From NCBI GenBank assembly GCA_011800155.1, contig CM022370.1, positions 558,001-622,000 on the forward strand: a stretch of 64,000 nt of DNA, written 5' to 3'. This DNA comes from Flammulina velutipes. Lineage: Eukaryota; Basidiomycota; Agaricomycetes; Agaricales; Physalacriaceae. Made by a program: the position numbers and the translations under genes. The notes beneath the pieces are model-generated. The model was given only the letters and a program-made list of their open reading frames with translations. It ran no database searches and had not been told where the DNA came from. Of this stretch, positions 42,108-55,282 are shown piece by piece; the stretch's first letter is position 1; every line of letters starts with the position of its first letter.

Positions 42108-43732
42108 TCAACTCCGCATTCTGACCTGAACCTTCATGTCATGCGTAGGCCCGGCCATCCCACCAGCAGGCGCCTCTGCATTGACTGGAGGTATACTCTC
42201 GCCTTCTGCTAGTGTGAGGTCATAACGATGGACAAGTATGGCCACGAACGCCAGTATCTTGTTCATGGCAAGATGTCGTCCGGGGCACAGAGTTACGCCA
42301 CCACCAAATGGCTTGACCTGAGCTTCCGCGCCCCTCTTTACGCCATTCTTAGACTCTCGAATAAACCTGTCCGCGACAAAAATGTCGGCGTCTGGGCCCC
42401 AAACCCTGGTGTCAAAGTGATATGGACGTCGGGGGCACATAACAGTAGCGCCTTTCTTGACGGTGTACCCGGAGATGACGGTGTCCTCGAGGACATAACG
42501 AACGGAAACGGAGGCGGATGCGAAGCGTAAGACTTCGAAATAAGTCGAACGGAGAAGGGGAGATTGGTTGACAAGTATTTCGAGACTTTCCAATTCCCCG
42601 TGCGTATTGAAAGCGGGGTCCACCTCTTTCCTGATAGACGCCAGAGCTTTCGGGTCCTTGATTACCTGGGCTAACAACCAGAAGGACGCTGGATTGGCAT
42701 TACCCTCCAAGCTATAGGTTTAAGGTCAGCAAGAAGTGGCCGAAATACAAGTAGCACTCACGCGTGCCAGGAGCCGAACGTTGTAATACTGATATCGTCT
42801 GGAGCCATGCCTGCATTTGCATGCATGCGTTCGAATTCTGGTACCCACCATGACGCATCATCCTTGCTCTTGTAGGCTGCGAAGGCCGTAAGAATCTTCT
42901 GTCGATTGGCGGTCGCCCTCGGTAGCAACCAACTTGGCACCCCACTGGCGAAGGTGAACATATCGCGGTCATAGACCCAAAGGGCATCGAGTAGGGAAGG
43001 ATTATGTTGGAGAAATTCTTCGCCCATCATCGCATTGGTTGAAGCCGTCCCAAGCAGGGTTCGAGTCCAGGCTCGTAGATTGACAACGACTACGCCTGAA
43101 GAGTCAAGCGAGCGTTGTAGATCGGCAAGTAGCGAGTAGAGTTGCTTCAAGGTTTTCTTGGTGAATTCGGCATGACGGCCCGCCAACGAAGGAGTCTCTT
43201 TGAAAGCGTCGCGATAAAAATCATGATGTTTCTCGACCAATGCAGATTCGGGGCCATCTGTCTCCCGCGCGAGGATAGCGCGGCCTTGGGGGGTCATTCC
43301 AAACATGTTCTCCATGCCCCAGAGCATGAAGTATCCAAAAGAGAGAGACTTCGTAGCTCTATAGACGGCAGAGATATCCGTGTCCGAAGTTACTACCTAG
43401 AAGTTATTATCAGCCAGAATGATAAGCAACCAGAGAATTGCCTGCTAACATAAATTCTTTGTCCCATCACTGTCAACGACACGGGGATTGAATTATGTGT
43501 AAAATTCCTATGGAGAATGTTAACAGCTATACAGCGAGCAATACCGCTATTGAAGTACTTACCTAGCTTCGAGGTAGACTGCGTTGGCATTCTTTCCCAG
43601 ACGTAAAGCATGTCCAACGAAAGGAATATTGTAAGGAAGGCTGGGTGGTTCGTTGTTGGGATTAGAGCATGATTTGCGCCACCAGAGGGTCGCGGTCAAC
43701 GCCAGAAAAATGGCTACAGCACCTGTCCACAT
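42108..43732 (-). CDS. Cytochrome P450 (CYP7/CYP8-like fungal group)
   Basis: ER-anchored monooxygenase. The start at 43732 gives MWTGAVAIFLALTATLWW, a membrane anchor, then PPSLPYNIPFVGHALRLG. The middle exon begins MLWGMENMFGMTPQGRA. The I-helix region reads GNANPASFWLL instead of AGxxT, as in CYP7/CYP8-type enzymes. The K-helix ExxR is in STYFEVLRF and the heme loop is KPFGGGVTLCPGRHLA with Cys ligand. The C-terminus stops at 42108. Introns are near 43560-43500, 43440-43330 and 42720-42760. Substrate is unknown; CYP7/8-like fungal P450s often act on sterols or other lipids. It lies about 8 kb beyond the split acyltransferase, with unrelated genes between. Confidence 0.88.
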
Positions 43733-44065
43733 CGACTTGACGGAGCGAAGGATCGAGACGCAACAGCAGTCAAATGCAAGTAAATAGCAGATACTGTCAT
43801 ATCATTATCAAGGGCCAAGGCACTTTGATTTCAATTCCAAACGAACGAAGGCCGAGATGCCGGGCTGCGCTGGGCCTCCCGCCTTAGCGCCCTAGGAGCG
43901 CCCTTGATGCGCTAACGTTAGCATCGTCAGGTGCGATCAGCGCCTGGTCCTGGTCCCTGTGCATCAAAGACATGTGATTACGTTGTAATTGCACCTGATA
44001 GCCCCGAGTTCGTGTCCGAGTTCGTCGTTTACAATGACGAGTACAGCTTCTTTTGAACGACCATC
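43733..44065. promoter_or_regulatory. Divergent promoter between P450 and PEX1
   Basis: A head-to-head gap of 333 bases, with a GC-rich stretch near 43855-43940. No clear TATA element and no gene are seen. Confidence 0.4.
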
Positions 44066-47000
44066 ATGCCGCGCCAGGCTCGTATACATTTTGTATCTCT
44101 CAAGTCGTCGTTGGTGAATCTACCAATATCAATTTATGGTCCTTTACTAGAACGCGGTGTGGTGAGTTTGCATTCTTTACGTGTTTAGCTACTTGACGAA
44201 CAATGTAGCGACCACAAGGACTAGCCGTTCACATATCGCTGGTTCCGACGCCTGGACGGCAAAAAAAGGAGGCCTATGTAGGATGGACGGGAATGGCATC
44301 AGCCTCGTCTTTGGCAAGCTTCAACTCGCCAGATGCGGCCGAAAGCGCTGGCACAATCGAGATAGATCCTCAATACGCTATGGGGCTAGGATTTACCCAA
44401 GGAGATATGGTGCGTGCCTTTTAATCAGACTGGACGCGTTATCTCAAAGTTGTAGGTCGAAATTGGTCTGCTGCATGACTTGGCGTTTGCTAGCGCAATA
44501 GGAACGGAACCTGTATCATCAGACGATTGGGAAATCATTGTACGGCGCCCTACGAACCAATTTGAGCTTCTACCAACGATTCACAGGAAATCCACGCCTC
44601 CCACGTCGAATCTACTCTACTATCGCAAGTCCGTGTGGCCAATATTGGGCAGGAAATCGATGTCTGGGTCTTAGGAAGGACGAGGGTTCGACTTACCGTG
44701 GGTATGTCGCGATGACACTACGTGAATAGACACTCACCACATCTTAGTGTCACTGAATCCCGAGAGTAAAGGTGCTCTACTGCTAACAACGAACACAGAA
44801 GTCAGCATCGCTCCCAAATTACACAAACGTAAACAGGCTCCTAGCACAACAGCACAACCAGCAGCCATTCCAAGTGACTCTCAGTCCAAATCCCCTACCA
44901 CATCTAACTCTGTGCCGTCTACCTCTAACCACGTCCTCCGTGTCCTTCCACTGCGGGGGCTCACGCACTCTTTTCCCATCAGCAGCGGAGCAGAAACGCT
45001 AGGCTTTGTCTCCCATTCCACGTTAGCGAAACATCCGCCACCTGTAAACCAACGCCCATTCCTACAATGTGAAGTTAAATGTGTTCCTGCACCATTGGAT
45101 CCGACTACAACTACGCACGATGCGGAGCTGCCGGCAGTTGCAAAAGTTCTGGTTCCTTCTGAAAAGGACGCGATTAACTCCCCTCCACCTGGTGTAGTCT
45201 TTATCGCTTCTTCGGACGGCGTACCTCCCGGACACATCGTCTTTTCTACGCCGGTGAAGGGTATCGAGGACTGGGATTTGGTTAACATCGTATCCTCATC
45301 GACGACCTCTTTGATAGACACACTACCTCCCAGCTCGAATGATCCCGGCGCAACTCCGTCAGTGTAGCTTACATGCCGCTCGAAAACCGCTCACGATCCT
45401 CTCAGAGCGATTAATACTTTTCTGGCGGGCGTAGATGACGTTCTGACTCGCTGTACGGAGTTCTGCCTCAAGTCCTTCATACTGCACTCTACGAAAGTCT
45501 CGGTTCGAGGAGGTCAGTGATAAAGCATCCAGCATACTTACCTCCCTGAGAAATTTTCCAGTATCTTCCCTCCTTGTCACAGGTCGTTCCGGGGCCGGAA
45601 AGACGTCTGTAGTCAAAACCGTCGCCCAGAAAATGCAGGATGATCCAAAGATTCGAGCTTGTATGTCTTCGCATGCACATCTACCTATTCTTACCTTTCT
45701 TCCCAGATGTGCATTATGTTGACGTGGCTCCCTTCTCTGAAAAGCCCATAGCAACGATAAAATCTTTGTTCAAATACTGGTTCGAGAAAGCGGCGTGGCA
45801 CAAGCCATCTGTCTTGATTTTGGACAACCTTGAGCACCTATTGAAGGCTGAAGATGAGGTAGGCTGATTTCCTTGTTACTCAGACTCAAACTGACCAATA
45901 TTTGCAGCAAACCGATTCTTTTAGAACGCGTCGGATAGTGGAATTATTCGTCTACCTATATTCATCTTCGCCGCGCTCTGCTTCCCCGAATTCACGAGGA
46001 GTTGTTCTGATTGCAACAGCACCGTCCGCTAGTGCTCTTCACCCGCTATTGAACAGTAAACATGTGTTTACCGAAACAGTTCATGTCAAGGCGCCCAACA
46101 AGGAAGCAAGGCGTGATGTGCGTTTCTTCCCTGTCTGTAAAGCGTGTTGTAACACATATACCACCTTTCTAGATTCTGGCTCAGATTGTGAAAGATCGAT
46201 TAGCAGCTGCCGAAGATCTCAAGGAAGACTCCACTGCGCCTTTGAACTACACATACCTTGCAACCCAGACAGAGGGTTACTCTGCTACTGATTTACAGGA
46301 CCTAGTTGCTCGAGCTACACATCAAGCAGCAGTACGAGCTGCCACTGCGGAACGTTCGGTAAGTATGCCTGGTCCGTTGTTTTTCGAGGCTCACCCTATT
46401 AATAGCCTCTTCTAACTCAAGCAGATTTCGACTCTGCACAAGTGGATTTTGTGCCTTTATCGTTGAGGGATGTCAAAATGCAGAAGTCTGATATTACATG
46501 GGCTGATATTGGAGGTACGCCCGAACTCATTGAAACAATTCTTCTGGCTTGTTTAATCCTCTCCAAGGCTTGAACGAAACGAAACGGGTCTTACGAGAAA
46601 CGCTAGAATGGCCGACGAAGTATGGACCAATCTTTGCTCAATCCCCTTTACGGCTGCGATCAGGGTACGTACTTCATCATGACTTTCGCGATTACAGCTA
46701 ATGTCTCGTGTAGTCTTTTACTCTACGGGTACCCAGGTTGCGGGAAGACTTTGCTTGCCTCGGCCGTAGCAAAGGAGTGTGGATTAAACTTTATCAGTGT
46801 CAAAGGACCGGAAGTTCTGAACAAGTACATTGGTGCCAGTGAGAAAACGGTAAGCCTTCTATTTTGCATTGCGAGGATGGCCTCTCATAGTGACAGGTCC
46901 GTGATCTCTTTGAACGTGCAAGTGCTGCGAAGCCTTGCGTTTTGTTCTTCGATGAATTCGATTCCATTGCGCCAAAGAGAGGCCACGATAGCACTGGTGT

Positions 47001-47945
47001 TACGGACCGTGTCGTCAACCAGATGCTGACCCAGATGGATGGCGCGGAAGGCTTGGATGGCGTCTATGTCCTCGCTGCAACGAGGTCATACCTTTCATAT
47101 CCACGCTTTCGCCATAACTCACACAATCCCAGCCGACCCGATCTTATTGATTCCGCTCTTCTGCGTCCTGGACGACTGGACAAATCCCTTCTTTGTAACA
47201 TGCCTGACTTGGAAGAACGCAAGGATGTAAGTCTGGTCTTATGGACTAGGTTACTTATCGTACTAAAGACTCTTGAAGATTTTGACCGCTGTCACTCGGA
47301 AAGTAACGCTAGACCCCAGTGTAGATCTTGAGGAGATCGCACAAGCAACGGAAGGGTTCTCTGGTGCCGACCTACAGGCGCTAGTTTACAATGCCAACCT
47401 GGAAGCGGTCCATGCCTCTATAAATATCGATATATCTGGATCATCGTCACGGGAGGAAGAGGACCCCATATCTTTCACTATCTTTGGAGGTCCGAATGCA
47501 AAGGAAGTTCGCAGCAAAGCGGAAAAGATGGCTTTGCAGAAAAGGGTATGTACGATGCGCACGGGACTATACGACCACTCATTTTATTTAGCTTCGCCTC
47601 ATTCAATCCTCAACGAATCGTAAGTCGGAGTTGGGGAAAGTAAGCCAAACCTCGTCGGTAAAAAAGAAGGCAAGTTCACGTCTTAGCCTTTACCCTTTGA
47701 AATTAAATATCGCTTCCAGCATATCATACATCCTGAAAATCTTCGAAGCGTGTTAAAGACGACGCGACCATCGGTGCCTTCTGACGAGCGGTCAAAACTA
47801 GACAGAATGTACGTTTTGGTCATGCTTAGCCTTGTCGGTCTGCTCAGAGATCACTAGATATCATGAGTTCACCTCGGATCGCACTGGAGAGCTACCTGTA
47901 CCTCCAGAAGGACAAGGTATTGGAATACGGGCTTCTCTTGGATAA
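44066..47945 (+). CDS. PEX1: Peroxisomal AAA-ATPase Pex1
   Basis: With Pex6 it forms the hexameric AAA motor that pulls the receptor Pex5 from the peroxisomal membrane. The ATG at 44066 gives [20 protein letters not shown], the Pex1 N-domain. D1 has Walker A GRSGAGKT near 45585 and a Walker B-like [10 protein letters not shown], where the usual DE is DN. It also has the second region of homology-like [14 protein letters not shown]2 has WADIGG, Walker A GYPGCGKT, pore [13 protein letters not shown], Walker [14 protein letters not shown] and arginine fingers in [23 protein letters not shown] follows. The C-terminal exons end ASLG-TAA at 47945. About fifteen short introns are needed. D1 degenerate and D2 intact is the normal Pex1 pattern. 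Confidence 0.93.
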
Positions 47946-48008
47946 AGATCTTGTACATGATTCGAAACACTATCCGTAGAATTAATCATACTGGGCCGTC
48001 TTCATTGG

Positions 48009-51000
48009 TTATTGATCATAACCACCTGAAGAGAGGGAAGGTGGCAATCCTCCTGCACCACATCCAATATCCGGATTAGAAGTCAACTCCAATGTAACCG
48101 TTGAACCACTCGTAAACACGTCCCATTCCAAATAACACGTAGTCTTGTATGGTACGCCATTGACAGTAACATTCTATGTTGGGGTATTTAGAATATGTTG
48201 TTCATGAATAAGGCATGGCAGACGCTTACTGCGATGTAGATATTGCCACCACCGAAGTTGTTACTAACAATCGTGGTTGTGGTGTTGAACAAAGGGTTGT
48301 AGAATGAGATTGAGGGGAAGTACGGCGAGGACAGGAGATATTGCTTCGTCCCCGGTAGGGGATACAGTCCAGCGAGATAAAAGAACACGTAGCTCCCCAT
48401 GGCACCAGAATCTAGAGGCATAATCAGATTCAAAGGTTGGAACCTCAGTTTGAGTTCGACGTACCATCGTTCCCAGGCAATCCATTGACCGATATATTGA
48501 ACCAGGTATCAATGGTCTGCCTGACGCGTTGTGCACTGTGTCCGGGCTTATCTGCGTAGTGATACATATAAGGAATTTGTTGAGATGGTTCGTTGGTTGA
48601 ATCGAAATAATTCTGAGGGTCGGTTGTAAGGGAAAGACTGGTAGAATAGGAGAGCATCATCGTACGTTGTCAAATATCCAGTCCAAACGCTCGACGAACT
48701 TCTCAACGCCGCCTTGAAGGTCCATTAGCTTCGCGGTGTCATGCGGGACGTACTTAATATAGTGAGAATTGTGTGACATAGCTCGAATGGCTAATCGCTC
48801 GTACCTGTGAATACTACGAGCCATTGTCAAACTGTGAAATACAATGGAGGAAGGCGACATACGACGATTGGCGAGGTTTCGTAGAAACCATCTCGACGAA
48901 TAGCATTAAGGAAGCATGTCGCTTTGAGTGGATCGTTGACACTGCAATGACGGGGATCTGTATAGTTCCATGTTCCATTCATGAACTTGGGCTGGGAAGA
49001 CACTGCTCGTTGATAATCGCGCTCTGGGAACCCGATTACTTACCTGAAAGAAGCCAGATATGTTTGTCGCGATATCGGGCACAAACACAGCGCTGTTCCA
49101 TGAATTGACGAAGTTTCCTGCCCGCGATGCATACTGTGGGACTAGTTTAGCCATTCAATCACATGGGCTGAGCATTGGTAAAGACCTTCGCTGCATCCTC
49201 AGACTTCCCCAGTAATTTAGATACCTGAGAGATCGTGAAATCATCGAAGGCGTACTGCGAATCAGACATGTTAGCGGAAAGTCAGGAGATAATGGAGGTA
49301 AGACTTGCTTCGATTGCTCTGGATACTTGTTTGGTATTGGCACCTCCGCGGAAGGTTGTATCCGAGGGAATGTAACCTACGCCACATATCACAATTAGCG
49401 TTGTATGGGATAGCTGGAGGATAACTAACCATATTGCTTCCAGGCATCTGCTTGCCGTCCCTGTACATTCCAGTTTGGTGGCGTGTCCTCGGCATCTGAT
49501 AAGAGAGCCGCGTACAGTTCATCTGCGGAGACGCCAAGGTCCGCAGCGTAGTGCTCAAATCTTGAGAGGTCTTAGCGATGCAATAACACGATTCTGATCT
49601 TGACTGACTTTACAAAGAACTCGGCGAGGATGGGATCCCCGTCTAAAGGCAATCATCAAAGTCCGGTAAGGATAATTATGACAGCTTACTTACGACTGCC
49701 TCCTTGGACAAATCTTGATGGAACATTCAGTCAAAAAAAATGGTCAATAGGCTAAGATAACATACTGCTTGGTTCCCATCTCACGACATTCCGGAAGCCA
49801 GCCTATAGGTATCGACTGAGGTCCGTAGAGCTTCTAGGACAATGTAGACAACATACCTTCATTTTTGTGGATGTCAATCATCGCACGGACGATGTCGGCA
49901 AACCGCACCGGATCGTGAAGAGACATGAGAGGGAACATAGTGCGATAGGTGTCCCACTAGCATCTTGCTTAGGGAGATTTATGGCACATGCTACGAGAGA
50001 ACTCACATTGCAATAGAAAGCATCATAATAAGGCCCCGCCGACGTCCAGTTTGGGTTCTCATCGGTGTCTGGAGAGTATTAGCCATTCATGCTGTAGATG
50101 GAGCACTCCATCTCGCCATCTCACAGTCTGCTGGTGTGATATGTGTCCGATATAACTACGCCTTGGATGAGCCGGTAAAGACTATACAAAAGTATAAAAC
50201 CTTACTCACGGAGGAATACAGCAACGTAGTAGTATTTGCGTCAACGCCTTCCGTGTCAACTTGAACGCGTTGGAGGGTCTCTCTCCATTGCGTCTGACTG
50301 TCGAGAACTACACGATCGAAGTCCCAATCGGCTACCTCTGCTTCCGCGGTGGCGCAAGCTTGCTCCACTGAAACGAGAGAAATGCCAACCCTAGCCAAGA
50401 TAGTTGTAGTGCCGAATTCTGAAGAGGGAAACCCGACTAATCCGCCATGCTCATATCCCCAGGCTATGGGTAGGTTAGTAACACTTGCGAGAGAACGAAG
50501 AAGTCACAGACTGTAGTAATGCTGATGTATATCCGTTCCCCACAGGTCCGGATAATTGATCTTATAGGGTCCATACTCGGTAGGGCGTTCAAAATCGCCA
50601 CGAAAGTCTACACATGCATAGGCGTGGTACCTGTTGATACCAAATGAATCAGCAAAGCTACCACTCGCTGCAATCTCAGTGAGAAACAGCCTTGAACGAC
50701 ACGTCGAGACACACCTGTCATCCTACCACTTTCTGGATCGATGAGCATTGTTATATCGTTGGCGCTGGATTGGCCATCGTTCGTTACGTCCAAGAGGATA
50801 CGAGGCGTAATCGAGTCTACGGGGAAAGTGTAACGATGCAAGGCCGTACGACGCGTCGCGGTCAACTCTACGCGTATAGAATTGCTCAAATTCGTAGAGA
50901 AGTATCCCGGAAATGCATCGTCGTCGGGAGTACCTAAGCGGAATGTCAATGACATGTTGAAGCATAGAATCGGTCCAAGCGAACCGTCTGGAAGAATGTT

Positions 51001-51519
51001 ACGAAGAAGCTTGCGGGAGGTTATTGTCGTGAGACATTGCTCGAATGCAGAACAGTTATGGATTGGGAATAATTTGAAGTTGGATAGTGGAACTTGCTGT
51101 GGCAAGAGTTCAGAACGTTCAGATACTATGCTTTCATGATCATTAACCAATTGAACTCACGCCACCTGTTCCTGTTTGGTGTAATTGGGAGAATCCAGTG
51201 ACGTTGTACTTGGGATCCCCGTCGTAACCTGCATGCTATGTGCGTTCGAATAATTAGTCCTCTTGATTGAGATCAAGTAAATAGACAGACATACGTTCCC
51301 GGGGGAGTCTGTGTCCATTCCAACTTTTACCATTCCATGGGGAACCGTCGCACCTACAGATTCTGCTTCAGCGACAACTTGAGCGGTCTGGGAGACGAAA
51401 TGACCTGGGAACGTGTGACCCCCATTGACTGTTCCGATGAAGAGATTCACATAGTCGAGGGGATCCACTGCAACAGCAGCGCATACGATCCCCAATACGA
51501 GCGGTAAGAGTCGGTACAT
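48009..51519 (-). CDS. Secreted GH92 alpha-1,2-mannosidase
   Basis: Glycoside hydrolase family 92, calcium-dependent exo-mannosidase acting on N-glycan or cell-wall mannose. The start at 51519 gives a signal peptide MYRLLPLVLGIVCAAVA. Family start DPLDYVNLFIGTVNGGHTFP follows, then after an intron ATVPHGMVKVGMDTDSPGN. Further exons include PLSNFKLFPIHNC, PGYFSTNLSNSIRVELTATR and ILLDVTNDGQSSAND in the N-terminal beta domain. The catalytic alpha/alpha-barrel lies at 50000-48400 in many short exons. The C-terminal beta strand part ends GGLPPSLSSGGYDQ with stop 48009-48011. Roughly twenty introns make internal borders uncertain. No adjacent partner suggests a pathway. Confidence 0.85.
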
Positions 51520-52064
51520 GAAGGCACTCAGAAGGAAGAGCCAACAGTGTCAGCTGATGTAGAGCTTGCTGCTAGCCTGGCGAGGGCTTCTGATGCGAGC
51601 TGATAGAGGAATTTGAGGCGGGTTGTGCGGTCCGTCATGCCAGATGGTACAAGATGCATTTGAGATAGTGCTAGTCTCAAGACAAGTAATTCCACAGTGC
51701 TCAGGACTCCCAATATCTGGCGGGTATTTATTCATGGTCAGAAAACGTCAGACGACACGATCCAGATTAAGAACTTACGAGAAACATTAAGCAAAGATTT
51801 CGAGTAAGAGCGGGAGAACAAGCTTGGAAATAATAATGTGGACATTAGCGGGCGCGCAATCAAACCACTGTCGGTCCGGGAAACTTCCGGGAATTATGGT
51901 GGCGCATGTGATCACATGATCAAAGCACGCCATAGCACGCCATCGCTCAAAATTGGTATATAGCTCTGAGCCAGGCGAGTCGCAGTTTCTGTTTCTTTCT
52001 CTTCCTGCCCTACCGCATTTCTCTAACTTCGAACTCGGATTGCCTGAGAAGGTGCACCAACCTC
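51520..52064. promoter_or_regulatory. Divergent upstream region of GH92 and right-hand genes
   Basis: Short frames at 51528-51735 lack domains and are probably GH92 5' UTR. AT- and pyrimidine-rich DNA near 51780-52020 (TTTCTTTCTCTTCC at about 51990) fits a promoter for a plus-strand gene. Confidence 0.35.
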
Positions 52065-52465
52065 ATGATAACCTTCGCCGGGGTTCTGTCGGCGTCTGTG
52101 GTTATATATCGGCAGGCGAATATGTACGCCACTTTTGTTCATTCGCTATTCAACCCAGTGTTAGGATCTCTTCTCGCCGAGCGATGTGTCTTCACGCAAA
52201 CCCCCGATCTTCGCCTTCGTCGTCGGCCGTCACTCGAGTTCCCCCCGGGTTTCATCGAAGGTCCGTTTGACAACGCCATCGACAACACGACCTCCCTTTC
52301 CTCGTGAGGCCGTCGGCCCTCCTGTACCTCTTATCAATCGAGCAGGACCCCTGCCACCATCCATCACTGTCGGATCCTGCCAAACTTCGCCGCTTGGTTG
52401 CATGGTTCCACGTCGTGAAAGAACTGTTCACGCTAGCCAACGATCGGTCTAGTCGCAACGTTTAA
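52065..52465 (+). CDS. Possible small two-exon gene, function unknown
   Basis: The ATG at 52065 opens MITFAGVLSASVVIYRQANM, running to EFPPGFIEG. A putative intron (about 52262-52306) would join it to a second frame containing ALLYLLSIEQDPCHHP and AKLRRLVAWFHVVKELFTLA, with stop 52463-52465. Both parts look like protein, but the proposed donor is weak (GTTTGA) and I know no relative. It could also be an upstream transcript leader of the EgtB-like gene. Confidence 0.3.
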
Positions 52466-52655
52466 CCATCCTGGACCTCGCCTATCACTCTTTTACTCCA
52501 ATCAACTCGCGCACGGTCCTTCATTTCACAGGAATTCGGAATTCCTTCGCACGGCAGCTACTGTTATCGGGTCTCCTAGCGAATGAGCGTTGGACAGGTG
52601 GCCTTCTTGTGTACGGGGTCTCTGTTTTTACTTTGATTTGTACGTATTGTTGCAG

Positions 52656-52663
52656 TATAAAAG
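52656..52663 (+). promoter_or_regulatory. TATA box of the EgtB-like gene
   Basis: TATAAAAG lies 58 bases before the ATG at 52714, which puts the expected transcription start about 30 bases upstream of the start codon. A pyrimidine-rich run follows it. Confidence 0.6.
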
Positions 52664-52713
52664 ATTTTCCTTTTTCAGACCACTTTTCGTTCCATCTTAT
52701 CTTGTTGCCCACC

Positions 52714-54895
52714 ATGCTCTCACTGTCTAAGACGCTACCTCTGCCTCGTCCTCACGATTACGAGGAAACCGAATCATCAGACGATTCAAGGCCCTCAACT
52801 TCTTCATCAGGTTCCAGCAGTTCTGAATCGTTCTCAAGCCTGCCAAGCTCCGAACCATCTCTGCTCATTCCAGAGACACGGATATCAGCAAGCTCTGCAG
52901 ATGAACTTGCGAAAGTGACTGCTGGCACGACGGTTGGCATAGGTTTCTTTACTGAGGAGGCACGCGTTATCTCCAAGGTTAATGTTACATTTGCAGAGAT
53001 TACGGTAAATTGACCAGTCGTATGTGCGTCGTCCTGCTCAACAATCATTCAGGACTATTTTCCAGTGTCATCAGCACACCTCAAGACGCTCTCTGTCGCT
53101 GGACTGCGTCCCGTCATCGGGAAGGTTGACGCCACTGGCAAGTGTACCACTTACATCGTCGAACGACCGCCGGTTGTATTCCCTCCGATTTCCTCTGTCC
53201 GGTCACTATCCGCCACACCTGGCGCCTCCTCGCCTCCTCCTGCCAACGTACCAATGTTGGATGAGTGGAAGACCCTGTGGAAAGTTTGGGACTTGGTGAC
53301 ACTTCAGATGATTCCTCAGGAGATGCTGCATCAGAAACCTATAGACTTGCGACATAAGTGTCTTTTCTATATCGGCCATATCCCAACGTAGTTTTTTTTT
53401 ATCATTTTGGAGCTCGGACCTCGCTGATAGTGTCACGCAGATTCTTGGACATGCTGCTATCCAAAGCGATTGGTGGTAGTCCGACAGAGCCTAAATATTT
53501 TTGGAAGATCTTCGAGGTATGGTTGGTTGTTCAGTATCAGTCTCTCTGCTGACTTGAATTACAGCGAGGAATTGACCCTCATGTCGACGATCCTGATCAT
53601 TGCCACGTACGTTAATCGATGTCTTCCACAATCTTTCTGACGATGTCCTCCAGAACCATTCCGAAGTCCCCAAAAGAGATGAAGACTGGCCTGTCCTTGA
53701 CACTATTATGGGCTTCCGAGACGGTGTCCGCGAGAGACTTGCATGCTTATACGAAGACTTGCAAACCGGCAAACGTAAACTCACGCGCAACATTGCACGA
53801 ACTCTAATTATGACACTAGAACACGAAGCGTGGCATGTCGAGGTACGTTGCCATGCTCAATACGAGTTACATTCAGTCTGACGTCCTGGTAGACATTACT
53901 CTACATGCTCATTCAGCGTGCGGGTACTGGAACACTTCCTCCTCCGGGATTTACGACCCCGCCATGGAATCTACTCAAAGAACAGTGGGACAAAACACCT
54001 TTGCCTGCAACACCTTTTGTGTCTCTTGGTCCCGCATCACTTGTCGTCGGCCATGATGACTCGGAGGCAGATGACTTCGACCCCAGCTTAGAGCACGACG
54101 TCGAGGGCCACGAGTTTGGTTGGGACAACGAGAGTCCGAGGCGCTCCATCGACGTTGGCGCTTTCAAAGCCGAATGGCGCCCCGTGACAAACAAGGAATT
54201 TCTAGAGTTTTTGCGAGGAAGCGGCAAGGGGCTCGTATCAGTCCCTGGAACATGGGAAAACGAGGGAGAGGTTTGTGCTCATTTGTGGTTGCCTATTAGT
54301 GGTGCTCATGTTTTCTCAGGTCAAGACCATGTATGGTCCTGTCCCGATGGCAGTTGCGCAGAATTGGCCTGTTTTGACTTCGTACGACGATTTGTCGACA
54401 TACGCGCGGAGCAAAGGCGGTCGCTTGCCGACTGAAGCTGAACTCCGACTTTTCCATGATACCTACGACGTTGGGCATGAAGGAGGCGCGAACATCGGAT
54501 TTAGAAATTGGCATCCTGTCCCGTAAGTCCATGTCGCTCTGTCCTCGCTGCTCGACTTAACATCTGCAAAGTGCTACCACTGGCATAACGGAAGACGGCC
54601 GTGGGTCCAACGGCGGTGTCTGGGAATGGACATCTACTGTTTTTGACACACACGAAGGCCTCGTCCCAACGAAGCTCTTCACTGGGTATTCGGAAGACTT
54701 CTTTGATACCAAACATCAGGTCGTGGTATGTCTGCTTCGTCACAAATCGCCCTGTAATGTGAGGTCTAACTTAATCAACAGCTTGGAGCATCGTATGCTA
54801 CGTTGCCTCGTCTCTGTCGACGCACAGTGCGCAATTTCTATCAGCACAATTATCCTTACGCGTGGGTTGGTGGACGAGTCGTATATGACTTGTAG
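52714..54895 (+). CDS. EgtB-like sulfoxide synthase (DinB_2 plus FGE-sulfatase domains), without methyltransferase domain
   Basis: Non-heme iron enzyme family joining hercynine or histidine to a thiol with O2, as in ergothioneine synthesis. The ATG at 52714 gives MLSLSKTLPLPRPHDYEETE, then a Ser-rich stretch. The DinB-like domain has MLDEWKTLWKVWDLVTLQMI, CLFYIGHIPTFLD and FWKIFERGIDPHVDD across a splice. The iron motif HEAWHVE (H-x3-H-x-E) is near 53824. The FGE-sulfatase fold includes WRPVTNKEFLEFL, GGRLPTEAELRLF, NGGVWEWTSTVFDTHEG and GASYATLPRLCRR. The stop is TAG at 54893-54895. Fungal Egt1 normally has an N-terminal histidine methyltransferase of about 350 residues. Here that part is absent and replaced by low-complexity sequence. 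This may be a paralogue with a different substrate. Confidence 0.83.
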
Positions 54896-55282
54896 GATAT
54901 TCTCCAATTTCTTCCATCTAATGTATATTCCTGTATTTCTTACGCATAATGAATTTCTTACGCAGAGAATATTATTATTGACAGACCCCAGCATCTACTT
55001 GCTTCGTGGCGTCGACGATGGTGTCTGAAATACATCTTGTGTTTGGAGACAATTTGGAGAACACCTTAGGTGTGGTATCCATAAGCTCCGTACATCCCTA
55101 TATCATTGTTAGCGTGCAATGGTGTTGTAACGGGCTTACGAACATGAACGTTGTGTCCTTTTCGAGTATCGCGACGCTCCTCTGCATTCTCAGAGCGGAC
55201 TGAAGATCATCGTAAGTTATGGCCAAAGGTAACAAATGATGTACCCACGATCCAACATAATTCGTCCTGGTTGTAGGCCCTT
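54896..55282. other. Convergent 3' intergenic region
   Basis: The region lies between the EgtB-like gene (+) and YAE1 (-). It has AT-rich DNA near 54900-54980 and no gene. Confidence 0.4.

Noticed and set aside
42108..43732. P450 as part of the putative tryptophan cluster
   Set aside because: It is separated from the acyltransferase by a kinase, a rhodanese gene and another gene, so linkage is weak.
51528..51735. Small minus-strand frames upstream of GH92
   Set aside because: No domain and no start context; most likely 5' UTR or upstream ORFs.
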